From Spirochaetales bacterium (GTDB taxonomy: Bacteria; Spirochaetota; Spirochaetia; UBA9216), in NCBI GenBank assembly GCA_016342585.1, contig JAEINK010000021.1, positions 1-64,000 of the forward strand: a DNA stretch of 64,000 nt. Direction: 5' to 3'. Position 1 is the stretch's first letter. Every line of letters starts with the position of its first letter. Below, piece after piece: positions 35,920 through 45,364 of this stretch. Both the position numbers and the translations under genes were made by a program. The notes under the pieces are model-generated. The model had not been told where the DNA came from. It did no database searches and saw only the letters and a program-made list of their open reading frames with translations.

Positions 35920-37926
35920 TTACAGCAAATACAAATTCAACACCGAAGGAATGGTCCTGATTGATTTCAGGGCCTTTTTATAGTCCTCTTCCCCATCCAT
36001 CTCCATGGTGAACGCACCTGTCAGATGACCCTTGTCATCCTCTTCCAGCCTGCCTTCAATCAGGTGGCCCTTGTACTTCCGCACAGCACCCTCAATCTCC
36101 GAAAAAAGGTCATTACGCATCCGGCTGGTGACCCGGAACCTCTTGGTGGTCCGGGGGCTGGAGGCTTCCCATTCAACCACAATTCGACGTTCATTAAAAT
36201 CGGCAATATGCTTTAAGTTCGGGCAGTCCTTCCTGTGGACGATGATTCCCCGCCCACGGGAGACAAAACCGATAATATCATCACCCGTATTAGGATGACA
36301 GCACTTCGCTATAGAGATCATCATATTCTTTTCATCACCGATCTTGAAGATTATCCTCTCCTGATCCTGAACCTCTTTGACAATCTTGTCCTTCTCTTCG
36401 AAATGGGTGCCACCTTCGGCCGTTTTTTCAGAAACCGGAGGCTGAGGAGGTACTACCTTCTTTTTAGCAATAATATTTTTGTCAAGGAAGAGGGTATCGT
36501 CATGCTTGTTCAGCCATTGGCGAATCCTGGATCTAGCCTTACCTGTCCGGACAAACTTAAGCCAGTTCAGGTTAGGAGAACCATTCGGGCTTGTCATGAC
36601 CTCCACCACCTGGGTGGATTTTAAGGGTGTATTCAGGGTGGTAATAACCCCATCGGTTTTGGCTCCTACACAGTGGTGCCCAATCTCCGTATGGATGTGA
36701 TAGGCAAAATCCACCGGGGTTGATCCCTTGGGCATCTCTACGATATGACCCCTGGGAGTGAAAACATAGATGGAATCCTTTAAAAGCTCCTTCTTAATCT
36801 CATCCATATACTCCATGGAGGGGATGGAGAGATTGTTCCACTTCTTCAGTTTGTGAATGAAATTCGTCTCCGACTGGCGGGTTTTATCCCGGGATGACCT
36901 CTTGTATGCCCAGTGGGCCGCTACCCCATGTTCGGCTGTTCTGTGCATGGCATGAGTTCTGATCTGGATTTCCAGAAGCCTTCCCTCATAACACATGACT
37001 GTGGTGTGAAGACTCTGGTACTGGTTTGTCTTCGGCATGGCAATATAATCCTTGAAACGCCCCTCAATAGGCGGCCAGAGCCTGTGGACAATCCCCAGAA
37101 GGGTGTAACATTCAGATGGCGTGTTGCACCGGATACGCAAACCGAGAAGATCGTAAATCTCATTCAGCTCCTTGTTTCTGGTCTTCATCTTGCGATAGAC
37201 AGAGTAAATATGTTTAGCCCTTGTATCGACCTTGATATTTTCAACTTCATGTTTAACTTCCCGATGAATCGCCCGTTTTACCTTGTGAAGGTAGGTGTGG
37301 TTTTTATCTTCATTTGCCGAAATTGCCTCAGACACATGGTTATAAACCTGAGGATTCAGATGTTTTAAAGAGAGATCCTCCAGCTCATCCTTCAGCCAGC
37401 TCATCCCAAGCCGGCCCGCAAGGGGGGCATAAATTTCCAGACACTCCCGGGCAATGGCCTTCTGCCTTTCCGGGGCCATGTACTCCAGGGTGGACATATT
37501 ATGGAGTTTATCCGCAAGTTTGATGATGATTACACGAATGTCCTTCGTCATGGCAATCAGCATTTTCCGAAGAGTTTCCGCTTCCTGAATTGTCTTGCTC
37601 TTGGCTCGAACAGTGGAAATCTTGGTAATCCCATCGACCAGCTGGACTATCTGCCCGCCAAATTTCCGTTTCATCTCCTCGGGCGAGGTCTCTGTATCCT
37701 CAAGGACATCGTGAAGAAGGGCGGCAATAATTGTCTCATAATCCATCTGCATATCCACCAGAGTGGACGCCACAGAGAGGGGGTGAATAAAGAAAGGTTC
37801 TCCGCTCAGCCGCTTCTGCCCCTTATGCTTCAGTTCGGCATATTCAAGCGCCTCCACAATCTTCTTGCGTCGCGGATCCGTATATCGTGCGAGTTTCCCT
37901 TCAAATTTTGTTACCGTATGTTCCAA
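35920..37926 (-). CDS. relA: Bifunctional (p)ppGpp synthetase/hydrolase RelA/SpoT
   Basis: This is the stringent-response enzyme of 668 residues. The N-terminal HD hydrolase domain is intact (EPFFIHPLSV, LLHDVLEDTE, LADKLHNM). The synthetase domain has GRFKDYIAMPKTNQYQSLHT. The TGS domain (DSIYVFTPRGHIVEMPKG) and the C-terminal zinc-finger/ACT region (KCCHPNTGDDIIGFVSRGRG) follow. Both activities are therefore predicted. The start is TTG at 37926, with GGGGGA about 8 bases upstream. It lies beside a GC-rich hairpin cluster and converges with lipoprotein 5. Confidence 0.95.
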   Translation of the reverse strand: MEHTVTKFEGKLARYTDPRRKKIVEALEYAELKHKGQKRLSGEPFFIHPLSVASTLVDMQMDYETIIAALLHDVLEDTETSPEEMKRKFGGQIVQLVDGITKISTVRAKSKTIQEAETLRKMLIAMTKDIRVIIIKLADKLHNMSTLEYMAPERQKAIARECLEIYAPLAGRLGMSWLKDELEDLSLKHLNPQVYNHVSEAISANEDKNHTYLHKVKRAIHREVKHEVENIKVDTRAKHIYSVYRKMKTRNKELNEIYDLLGLRIRCNTPSECYTLLGIVHRLWPPIEGRFKDYIAMPKTNQYQSLHTTVMCYEGRLLEIQIRTHAMHRTAEHGVAAHWAYKRSSRDKTRQSETNFIHKLKKWNNLSIPSMEYMDEIKKELLKDSIYVFTPRGHIVEMPKGSTPVDFAYHIHTEIGHHCVGAKTDGVITTLNTPLKSTQVVEVMTSPNGSPNLNWLKFVRTGKARSRIRQWLNKHDDTLFLDKNIIAKKKVVPPQPPVSEKTAEGGTHFEEKDKIVKEVQDQERIIFKIGDEKNMMISIAKCCHPNTGDDIIGFVSRGRGIIVHRKDCPNLKHIADFNERRIVVEWEASSPRTTKRFRVTSRMRNDLFSEIEGAVRKYKGHLIEGRLEEDDKGHLTGAFTMEMDGEEDYKKALKSIRTIPSVLNLYLL

Positions 37927-38029
37927 TCCAATTCCCCCGAAACCAATAAGCTCTAATCTTCATTATAAGATAATCATTTGTGTCTGTCTTGTCCCTCGTT
38001 TCGAATAGGTTTTTTTGGGCGTGCCCGCA

Positions 38030-38212
38030 AAAACAAGCCAAACAGGCTTGTTTTCCCGGTCGGGCTCTCCGGGGCTCCGCTGTCGCTTCGGCCTCCTCGT
38101 CTCTCCCTCCATTTGGGTGCCTGAGCACCAAAATGGAGGGAACGCCTGCGGGGTCCGGCCGGTCCTTGACCGGCCGCCCCTCCCATCCCTCACGCAAATC
38201 CGCTGTGGATTT
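38030..38212. repeat. GC-rich cluster of four hairpins, probable dispersed repeat
   Basis: Four stems lie in 183 bp. AAAACAAGCC/GGCTTGTTTT is at 38030-38039 and 38045-38054. A 16-bp stem (15 paired) is at 38105-38120 and 38125-38140 with a CTGA loop. CGGCCGGTC/GACCGGCCG is at 38156-38164 and 38168-38176. AAATCC/GGATTT is at 38196-38201 and 38207-38212. The segment is much more GC-rich than its surroundings and lies between the divergent relA and cyclase-like genes. Several short frames cross it, but none looks like a protein. It resembles a dispersed palindromic element; copy number cannot be judged here. Confidence 0.6.
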
Positions 38213-38294
38213 AAAGTAAGAGTTTTCCCATTCATTGTAATTTTAAAATTTCCATGGTACTCTTCTATCATCACAGTTATAGAAGCAAAAAGTA

Positions 38295-39785
38295 ATGGAA
38301 AATAAAATAGTACTGAAAGATTTGAACCTCACTCCGCCTGAAAAGAACCTCTATTACCACTTATACGGGGAAATTATCTCGGGAAAACTCCGAACCTTCA
38401 GTGATCTGGTAGAGTATCTTCATGATCTCCCCGTTTCGGAGGAGTTTCAGGCCTGCCTTATGAAAGTCTTTGCCCTTCAGAAGAAATTGTACTGGGGGTT
38501 CTTCAAAGAGTTAAATCCTGAAGTCTATCCCAAACTGTGGAAGGAAATCGTCCTTCAGGATGGAAAATTCCCCTTCGGAGGGACTCTGAAACGGTCCATG
38601 TCTATCCCCGAGATCTATATGGGGTTGCTTGATATCCATGGATATACAAAATTCTGCTATGATCAGAAGCGAAATATGTCCATGATCGACCTGCTCGACA
38701 GGATGATCTACAACGATGTTAAATCTATTTCCTCCATGGCCGGTGTCCTGAGCAGAAGAGCCAGAGGAGATGAAATTCTCCTTCTCGGTGGTTCTGCCTG
38801 TGATGTTGTTAAGGCATGCCTTAAAATCATGGAGTATTTCAATTCGCAGGGACGTTCTTTTTCCGATACAGTCCTGAGGAAAAAACTGCCGGGTACGGTT
38901 CTCCCCAAATTTAAGATCTCGGCCGGGATTGCCGGTGGGCAGAAATTTACACCACTTGTCATCACGCGGGATGGCGATATTTCCGGAGATATTGTGAATA
39001 CCGCAGCACGGCTGCAGGCAAAAGCGAACAAGACAAGTCCCCACGATAACCGGATCATGATCACCAGTCATGTCCATCAGAAAATCAAATCTGAAAAAAC
39101 ACAGGAGACTGAAGAGATGTCCTGTGTCATCGATTTCTTTAAAGTGGGACCCGTGGAGTTCAAGGGAACACGTTTGACTGTTTATGACATCATTTTCCTG
39201 CCGGAGGAGTCGTATCGTCTGGAATTCAGGGCACCGTCCGAGGAACTTCTGGACAGTTTGAACAAGAAGCTGTGGAAGTCCAGGGTTTTTAACTGTGCCC
39301 TTAACCTTGCGGTTAAAGTTGTAAAGAATCAGCTTGAGAGGAGCTGGAAAGATACCTATATGAATGAGCGGCTGCGGCTGGAGTATAAAGCACTGCTTGA
39401 GCAGATAAAATCAGCCGCCGAGCTCTTCAACGACAAATACTATGAAACGGCCATCGAAATATACGCCCGGCTTGTCGTTAAAATTGTCTCCCTGCCCCAG
39501 GTGGACCCTATCGTCATTCAGTATCTTGAACTCGTCCGAGCCAACTATCTGGAGATCTACGATGCATTTACCGGGGCCATGGATGAGGAGATAGAGCTTA
39601 AAAAGAGTGAAGTTTTCGATCCCCGGGAGCTGGATAGTTATAATTTACTGAAGAAACATAAAAGCCTTCAGGTGAAACTCCAGTCCCATGGAAGGATCAA
39701 GCTGAAATCACGAAAGACCCTCTGGCATAGAACGACCGATGAGTTAAGTGAAAGTCTTGAAGTGAATTTGAAATCTTTTAAATAG
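38295..39785 (+). CDS. Class III nucleotidyl cyclase-like protein
   Basis: The protein has 496 residues. The region from ~108 to ~260 has a class III adenylate/guanylate cyclase pattern: LLDIHGYTKFC (first metal Asp, 113), RARGDEILLLGG (second metal Asp, 159), and ISGDIVNTAARLQAKA (the conserved N-xxx-R strand). It is flanked by an unrecognised helical N-terminal part and a long helical C-terminal part (~330-496). No membrane segment is seen. It could make cAMP/cGMP, but the divergent first motif means catalysis is uncertain. It is divergent from relA across the hairpin cluster. No clear ribosome site precedes the ATG. Confidence 0.75.
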   Translation: MENKIVLKDLNLTPPEKNLYYHLYGEIISGKLRTFSDLVEYLHDLPVSEEFQACLMKVFALQKKLYWGFFKELNPEVYPKLWKEIVLQDGKFPFGGTLKRSMSIPEIYMGLLDIHGYTKFCYDQKRNMSMIDLLDRMIYNDVKSISSMAGVLSRRARGDEILLLGGSACDVVKACLKIMEYFNSQGRSFSDTVLRKKLPGTVLPKFKISAGIAGGQKFTPLVITRDGDISGDIVNTAARLQAKANKTSPHDNRIMITSHVHQKIKSEKTQETEEMSCVIDFFKVGPVEFKGTRLTVYDIIFLPEESYRLEFRAPSEELLDSLNKKLWKSRVFNCALNLAVKVVKNQLERSWKDTYMNERLRLEYKALLEQIKSAAELFNDKYYETAIEIYARLVVKIVSLPQVDPIVIQYLELVRANYLEIYDAFTGAMDEEIELKKSEVFDPRELDSYNLLKKHKSLQVKLQSHGRIKLKSRKTLWHRTTDELSESLEVNLKSFK

Positions 39786-39793
39786 GAGAAGAC

Positions 39794-39824
39794 AGGATCT
39801 TTCCGGATGTGGAAAATCCTTTTA
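39794..39824 (+). terminator. Terminator after the cyclase-like gene
   Basis: AGGATCTTTCC (39794-39804) pairs with GGAAAATCCT (39811-39820) with one bulged C, followed by TTTTA. It lies 9 bp after the stop. Confidence 0.6.
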
Positions 39825-39861
39825 GATGTGTTTTATTCTCTGTTGACCAATCGGATAAAAG

Positions 39862-40293
39862 TTAAAGACTTCTTATGCCGTCGACGGTTAAAAAAACGGT
39901 CGCCCCCAAAAATCCCAGGCTTAAGAGCGAGAGGGGAATAATCAAGATCAGGTTGGGTTTTTCTCTGTTCATCACGATTTGTTCCGGATCTTCCGGATCT
40001 ATGTAGATGGTGATGCGGGTACCTTCGGTGGTCCCGGAAGGCAGAGGTATATTCCTTAGGGAATAATTCTGCTCCTCCAGGCGGAAGTTCAAGTCTCCGT
40101 AGGCTGTTTTTATCCCCAGGGTTCCCATATCGGGACTGCTTGATAGATGGGAACTGCTGCCCACCCTTAATACTTGAGCAGAAATCGCGACCCTCTCTCC
40201 CATAATAACTGTATTACGGATCAGGGGGATGCTTATAGCGGCAGAGAAAATTCCAATTATGCCGAAAAAAATAATAAAAGGTGTATTTTTCAT
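39862..40293 (-). CDS. Small membrane protein, DUF3592-like
   Basis: The protein has 143 residues with two membrane segments, one near the N-terminus (FIIFFGIIGIFSAAISIPL) and one near the C-terminus (LILIIPLSLLSLGFLGATVF). They flank an ~80-residue extracytoplasmic beta domain (ISAQVLRVGSSSHL, GTRITIYIDPEDPEQIV). The layout matches DUF3592-type proteins of unknown role. The ATG is exactly 7 bases after a perfect TATAAT and has no ribosome site, so the mRNA is probably leaderless. It is transcribed alone, between the cyclase-like gene and prmC. Confidence 0.75.
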   Translation of the reverse strand: MKNTPFIIFFGIIGIFSAAISIPLIRNTVIMGERVAISAQVLRVGSSSHLSSSPDMGTLGIKTAYGDLNFRLEEQNYSLRNIPLPSGTTEGTRITIYIDPEDPEQIVMNREKPNLILIIPLSLLSLGFLGATVFLTVDGIRSL

Positions 40294-40305
40294 ATAGGTA
40301 TTATA
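40293..40305 (-). promoter_or_regulatory. -10 box of the leaderless DUF3592-like gene
   Basis: On the minus strand TATAAT (40305-40300) is followed by ACCTAT and then ATG at 40293. Transcription should begin at the A of the start codon. The -35 is weak. Confidence 0.55.
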
Positions 40306-40477
40306 CTAATTTTAAAAGAAGAAGTGGAACTGGAAGAACAAGAAGTTTTCGGTTATGAAGGAGTAATACCAATGGAAATATTTCAGAATTTCATCGATTT
40401 GGTTGTATTTCGTGAAGTGATGGCTGTTGCCGTGGCATCATTTCTTTTGATTCTTCCTGGCTGATTACACATTGTTT

Positions 40478-41344
40478 TTATATTTGCCCTTTTACCACCC
40501 TGTTTCTGCCAGCCAGATCCTGTATAATAGCAGTGTTTGAAAATCCTGTTATCACCATTATATTCTTGATTGTTTCCATCTGATTCCAAGCTGCTTCCAT
40601 AATGAGCCAGCCGCCTGGGTTCAGTTTTGTAAGGCTTTGTTTTATGAGGTGCCGGACAAGGTCCAGGCCGTCTTCTCCGCCATCCAGGGCCAAAGCCGGT
40701 TCGGGCCAACCGCTGTCCATCATGGTTTTTGTTTCCTGCTGAGTTAAATAGGGAGGGTTGGAGGTTATCACATCGTAGGTTTCCGGGACGTTACTTAGGA
40801 GATCACTTTTTAAAAGTTTTATCTCCTGAGCGCCGAGTCTCTCCTGGTTTATTCTGAATACTTCCATCGCCTTTTCACTCAGCTCACTTGCCGTTATCGC
40901 CATATTTACGTTTTCGGTCTCCCTGGCGATGGTTATGGGGATGCAGCCGGTACCGGTGCAGACATCGATTAATTTTATGGGCTCTATTCCAATGGTGTCG
41001 TTCTTACGCGTCTGAATGAGGTTTTTGATTACCGCGAGTGCGGTTTCCACCAGGATCTCCGTATCCGGACGTGGAACAAGTACACGTTCGTCAACATAGA
41101 ATATTCTGCCAAAGAACTCCTTTTGATTCAGGATGTAGGAGACTGGAAAACCTGCGATTCGCTTTTCGATAAGTTTATCGAAGGTTTTTCTCCCTTCTTC
41201 CGATAGCAGGTCCGGATATGAAGCCAGAAGTTTTTCCCTGCTTATCCCCAGGACAGAAGCCAGCAGCAGACCTGCATCTAGGAAAGGGGTTTCGGAATTG
41301 GTCAGCCGGGCCGATCCTGCCTGGAGAGTGTCCCTTATGGTCAT
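40478..41344 (-). CDS. prmC: Peptide chain release factor N5-glutamine methyltransferase PrmC
   Basis: The enzyme methylates the Gln of the GGQ loop in release factors and has 288 residues. The SAM-binding motif is DVCTGTGCIPITIA, and the catalytic NPPY is in VITSNPPYLTQQE. An N-terminal helical domain of ~80 residues is present, as in the family. It starts 9 bp after the stop of prfA, its substrate, so the two form a normal operon. Confidence 0.95.
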   Translation of the reverse strand: MTIRDTLQAGSARLTNSETPFLDAGLLLASVLGISREKLLASYPDLLSEEGRKTFDKLIEKRIAGFPVSYILNQKEFFGRIFYVDERVLVPRPDTEILVETALAVIKNLIQTRKNDTIGIEPIKLIDVCTGTGCIPITIARETENVNMAITASELSEKAMEVFRINQERLGAQEIKLLKSDLLSNVPETYDVITSNPPYLTQQETKTMMDSGWPEPALALDGGEDGLDLVRHLIKQSLTKLNPGGWLIMEAAWNQMETIKNIMVITGFSNTAIIQDLAGRNRVVKGQI

Positions 41345-41353
41345 ACTCAGTGA

Positions 41354-42421
41354 TTATGAGTTTGCTTTCAGCATGGCTTCCCGGGCAGACATTTTAAGAG
41401 CATCCACGGTCTCATCCATGCTTCCTTCCATAATGGCATCGAGTTTATAGAGGGTCAGATTTATCCTGTGATCGGTCATTCTGTTCTGTGGGAAGTTATA
41501 GGTTCGGATTCGTTCTGATCTGTCTCCAGTACCGACCTGGCTTTTTCTTGCCTCTGAACGTTCGGCGTTCTTTTTCATCTCTTCCGCTTCGAACAGCCGG
41601 GCTTTCAGAACCCTCATAGCCTTGGCCTTGTTTTTGATCTGGGATTTTTCATCCTGACAGGTTACAACGAGTCCTGTGGGAAGGTGTGTAATTCGAACGG
41701 CCGAGTCGGTTGTATTTACCGACTGTCCCCCGGGTCCGGAAGAGCGGTATACATCGATCTTAAGCTCTTCATTCTTTATCTCTATATCTGTCTCTTCTGC
41801 TTCGGGGAGTACTGCCACTGTAACAGCCGAGGTGTGAACTCTTCCGCCCGATTCGGTCGCCGGAACTCTCTGTACCCGGTGTACTCCGCTTTCATATCTC
41901 ATATTCTCATATACGGATTTACCGGTGATGGAGTATACAATTTCCTTGAAACCGCCTATCCCAATCTCGTTGGCATCGATTACTTCAATAGCCCATTTTT
42001 TTGTCTCGGCGAATCTGGAATACATCCGGAAAAGATCCGCTGCGAAGAGGGCAGCCTCATCACCGCCTGTCCCTGCTCGGATTTCCATAATAATATTCTT
42101 CTGATCCATGGGATCTTTCGGTATCAGCAGGGCTTTTAGTTCGGTTTCAGATTTCTCGAAGGATTCTTCCAGCCCTCTAAGTTCTTCCCTCATCATCTCT
42201 TTCATATCGTGATCCGTCTCGTCCTCGATTAGAAGGTGCGTATCAGCGAGTTCCTGCTTAATTTGTTTATAGACGTTGAACTCTGTAACGATCTCCGAAA
42301 GGTGGGAGTGTTCCTGCATGAGTTTTTTATATCCGTTCATATCTTTCATAATTTCCGGATTGGCCAGCTGTTTTTCCACCTCGGTGAAACGTTCGGTAAT
42401 TGAATTCAGTCTGTTGATCAT
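41354..42421 (-). CDS. prfA: Peptide chain release factor 1
   Basis: The protein releases peptides at UAA and UAG stop codons and has 355 residues, the standard length. The catalytic GGQ is in SGPGGQSVN. The stop-recognition region, RVPATESGGRVHTSAVTVAVLP, contains the PxT (PAT) tripeptide of RF1. The 5' end has an AAGGAGAA site. It is co-transcribed with prmC, and the promoter should lie in the 233-bp gap to the response-regulator gene. Confidence 0.95.
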   Translation of the reverse strand: MINRLNSITERFTEVEKQLANPEIMKDMNGYKKLMQEHSHLSEIVTEFNVYKQIKQELADTHLLIEDETDHDMKEMMREELRGLEESFEKSETELKALLIPKDPMDQKNIIMEIRAGTGGDEAALFAADLFRMYSRFAETKKWAIEVIDANEIGIGGFKEIVYSITGKSVYENMRYESGVHRVQRVPATESGGRVHTSAVTVAVLPEAEETDIEIKNEELKIDVYRSSGPGGQSVNTTDSAVRITHLPTGLVVTCQDEKSQIKNKAKAMRVLKARLFEAEEMKKNAERSEARKSQVGTGDRSERIRTYNFPQNRMTDHRINLTLYKLDAIMEGSMDETVDALKMSAREAMLKANS

Positions 42422-42584
42422 GGTATGGGATTCTCCTTCTTTCTACCTCGAAGAATATCAGATATCAACCTTAACTTCAACTTGCCATTTATGATTCCAC
42501 TGACTCATTAAGCAGAATGGGGGGGAGTCCCTGTCGGTTTTGTTTTTTATTGTATCGGGAGGTCTTGTGTTATTTTGGGCTATG

Positions 42585-42634
42585 TTGAAATTTAGATGCT
42601 TTTGGGCCTATATTAGTTTATATTATATATAGGC
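42585..42634 (+). promoter_or_regulatory. Promoter and inverted repeat before the response-regulator gene
   Basis: TTGAAA (42585-42590) and TATATT (42609-42614) are 18 bp apart. An inverted repeat, GCCTATAT (42606-42613) and ATATAGGC (42627-42634), covers the -10 and start site. It could be an operator for the regulator itself or a leader hairpin. Confidence 0.6.
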
Positions 42635-42654
42635 ATTCAAGAAATGGAGTTAGA

Positions 42655-43401
42655 ATGGAACAGGCATACGAAAGATCAAAATCTGAAAAGGTTCTCATAG
42701 TTGAAGATGACCTGGAAATAGCTTCGATTATTTCAATGAACATCAAAGATCTAGGTCTGGAGACAGAACATGCTTCAGACGGCAGAGTCGGTCTGAATAT
42801 GGCTTTCAGCGGCAAGTTTTCCCTTGTAATTCTGGATATCATGCTCCCCAAACTGGATGGCATCTCGATTTGCAGGAAAATTCGGGAGAAGGATTCCTAT
42901 ACCCCCATAATGATGCTTACGGCCAAGGCTGATGAGATTGACCGGGTTCTTGGGCTTGAATTGGGTGCCGATGATTATATGACAAAACCTTTCAGTGTTC
43001 GTGAACTTAATGCCCGTGTTCGGGCTCTCTTACGGCGTTCTCAGGTCGGAACGAATACACAAAGTCAGCCTGGTGGTGCCTCTCTCTGTATTGGTGATTT
43101 GAAAATTGAATTTGATATGAGAAAAGTCATGTTAATGGATGAGACTATAGAGCTTACAGTCAAAGAGTTTGATCTCCTTGCCCTCTTTGCCAGTAACCCC
43201 GGCCGTGCCTACAGCCGGGCGGATCTGCTTAACATAATCTGGGGGTATCAGTTTGAGGGGTATGAGCATACAGTAAATACCCATATAAACAGACTGAGAA
43301 ATAAGATAGAATCTGAACCTGCAGAACCGAGATATTTGAAAACAGTATGGGGTGTGGGGTACAGGTTCGCTGAAAAATCGGAGTTTCCGGAATGCTCATG
43401 A
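42655..43401 (+). CDS. OmpR/PhoB-type response regulator
   Basis: The protein has 248 residues. The receiver domain (phospho-Asp 61 in VILDIMLPKLDG, Lys in DDYMTKPFS) is followed by the winged-helix DNA-binding domain (ELTVKEFDLLALF, VNTHINRLRNKIE). A GGAG site precedes the ATG. It overlaps the next kinase gene by 10 bases. The pair heads an operon-like run of redox and methionine sulfoxide repair genes, so those are likely targets. Confidence 0.95.
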   Translation: MEQAYERSKSEKVLIVEDDLEIASIISMNIKDLGLETEHASDGRVGLNMAFSGKFSLVILDIMLPKLDGISICRKIREKDSYTPIMMLTAKADEIDRVLGLELGADDYMTKPFSVRELNARVRALLRRSQVGTNTQSQPGGASLCIGDLKIEFDMRKVMLMDETIELTVKEFDLLALFASNPGRAYSRADLLNIIWGYQFEGYEHTVNTHINRLRNKIESEPAEPRYLKTVWGVGYRFAEKSEFPECS

Positions 43402-44855
43402 TTTTCAGGTCTTTTTATGCAAAGCTTTCATTAATATTCCTTTTCCTGATCCTTATCCTTGGTGGAGTAACCCTTTTCATTACATTTTCCGCGGCTGGGC
43501 ATCTGTTTGATGAGGTTGAGCAGCTCCTTAACCGTGAATATGCGGCAAGTATAGCCCTTGAAATTCAACCTCTTGTAGAGGAGGGGTTTTTTGAGGAGTT
43601 AATAAAGGATGCTATCCATTATATGATGGTATTAAATCCCATGGTGGAAATTTACCTCATCGACAGCACTGGTGAAATCCTTGCCTACTTTACACATCCG
43701 GCAGAAAGTTTAAACAGGCTATCAATCGATCTTTCTCCAATCAGGACTTTTGTTGAAAGTTCCGGTCTGGAACCGGTTCTGGGGGATGATCCCAGGAGTT
43801 CCCAGGATAAAAAACCTTTTTCCGCAGCCCCCCTCCGGATGGGTAATTCTTCCGGATATGTTTATGTCATCTTAAGAGGTCAAAGTTATGACAAATCCCT
43901 CGAGATGCTCCGAAACAGTTATTATATTAAAACAGGATTCAGAACCTTCCTCCTTGCTTTTATCATTGCCCTTGCTGTGGGGTTGTCCCTGTTTTTTCTA
44001 ATCACCCGCCGGCTTCGATATCTTCACACGGCTGTAAAAACATTTCAGATTGGAGAATATAATCACCGGGTGGATTTGGGAGGTTCGGATGAGCTTGGGG
44101 ATCTGGGTCGGGCCTTTAATGAGATGGCTTTCTCGATAGAGGCCGGTGTGGAGAAGCTCCGGGAGGCGGAACAGCAGCGGAGTGATTTGATAACCAATAT
44201 CTCGCATGACCTTCGCAGTCCCCTTACCTCAGTCCGGGGGCATCTTGAAACAGTACTTTTGAAAGATGATAAAATTTCACCTGAAGAGAGGCGGAACTTT
44301 CTGGAAACAAGTCTTAAAAGTGTATCCAGCTTTCAAAAACTTGTAGAAGAGCTTTTTGAATTGGTAAAACTTGAGACTAGTCAGGTTAGACCTGGAATAG
44401 AACCTTTCCAGATTGCCGAACTTGCCCAGGATGTAGTTCTCAAACTTAAACCAAGGGCTGTTAATTCAGGTGTTAGCCTCATAATTGAACAACCGGGTAA
44501 TCTTCCCGTTTTCCATGGTGATATAGGACTTATTGAACGCCTGCTTTCGAATTTACTCGAAAATGCAGTAACCCATACTCCTTCCGGCGGGATGGTAAAG
44601 ATCACTGTTGAAGTACAGGATGAGGTTATAAAAATTGTCGTATCGGATACCGGATCGGGTATCTCTTCGGAAGATCTTCCTCATATATTCGAACGCTTTT
44701 ATCGGGGTGATAAAAGCCGGGACAGGGGTGTACCGGGAACCGGGCTGGGATTGGCTATTGCCCGGGAAATCGTCGGTCTTCATAAAGGGTCGATCGAGGT
44801 TCAGAGCCCTGCGGATTCGGGTGCTGTTTTTACGATTTATCTCCCCATGGGCTAA
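43392..44855 (+). CDS. Sensor histidine kinase
   Basis: The protein has 487 residues. It has two membrane segments (~8-30 and ~187-207) flanking a ~150-residue periplasmic sensor, HAMP (GEYNHRVDLGGSDELGDL), HisKA with the phospho-His at ~272 (NISHDLRSPLTSVRGH), and HATPase motifs (NLLENAVTHTP, DTGSGI, GTGLGLAIA). It is a classical partner for the upstream OmpR-type regulator. The signal is not known. The genes downstream suggest oxidative or thiol stress in the envelope. Confidence 0.95.
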   Translation: MLMIFRSFYAKLSLIFLFLILILGGVTLFITFSAAGHLFDEVEQLLNREYAASIALEIQPLVEEGFFEELIKDAIHYMMVLNPMVEIYLIDSTGEILAYFTHPAESLNRLSIDLSPIRTFVESSGLEPVLGDDPRSSQDKKPFSAAPLRMGNSSGYVYVILRGQSYDKSLEMLRNSYYIKTGFRTFLLAFIIALAVGLSLFFLITRRLRYLHTAVKTFQIGEYNHRVDLGGSDELGDLGRAFNEMAFSIEAGVEKLREAEQQRSDLITNISHDLRSPLTSVRGHLETVLLKDDKISPEERRNFLETSLKSVSSFQKLVEELFELVKLETSQVRPGIEPFQIAELAQDVVLKLKPRAVNSGVSLIIEQPGNLPVFHGDIGLIERLLSNLLENAVTHTPSGGMVKITVEVQDEVIKIVVSDTGSGISSEDLPHIFERFYRGDKSRDRGVPGTGLGLAIAREIVGLHKGSIEVQSPADSGAVFTIYLPMG

Positions 44856-44941
44856 AAATTACTGCTTTTGTTATCAATTATTTTTCCTTTCGTGACAGTT
44901 TTGTGATATTTGACCATTACCTTCTTTAGTGGAGGCAGAAA

Positions 44942-45364
44942 ATGAAACGAAAAATAATAATCAGTATTTTACTAATAACAACTTCTTTTATCCTGTTCAG
45001 TCAGGGTATGAATTCAGATTCAATGAATGAACACCCTGATTCAGGAGGTATTGAGGATTTTTCAGATTTGGAAGATGCCCAGAATCGGGCTGAATCCGGG
45101 CCGGTGGTCCTTTTTTTCTACGCGGACTGGTGTCCTTCCTGTCGAACCGCCATGAGATCCATCCGTGACGGCCGGGATCAACTGAAAGATCTAACCATCC
45201 TTATCGTTAATTACGATAAATCTGCTCAATTAAAAAGAAAATACGGGGTGACCTATCAGCATACTTTTGTACAAATCAACCCGGCAGGAGAGAGTTTGTC
45301 CACCTGGAATGGTGGAGACCTGCAGAATATTTTTGAGCATGTTCAAAGGGAGGAGATGAGATAA
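44942..45364 (+). CDS. Exported thioredoxin-like protein
   Basis: The protein has 140 residues: a signal peptide (IISILLITTSFILFSQ) and a thioredoxin fold with active site WCPSC after VVLFFYADW. It should be a periplasmic thiol reductant. It overlaps the DipZ-like gene by one base, and so probably receives electrons from it. A GGAGG site precedes the ATG. Confidence 0.85.
   Translation: MKRKIIISILLITTSFILFSQGMNSDSMNEHPDSGGIEDFSDLEDAQNRAESGPVVLFFYADWCPSCRTAMRSIRDGRDQLKDLTILIVNYDKSAQLKRKYGVTYQHTFVQINPAGESLSTWNGGDLQNIFEHVQREEMR

Noticed and set aside
37963-38305. Short proteins of 70-103 residues in the hairpin cluster on both strands
   Set aside because: They overlap each other in many frames, are Arg/Pro/Gly-rich and follow the hairpins. 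The segment is better explained as a structured repeat.
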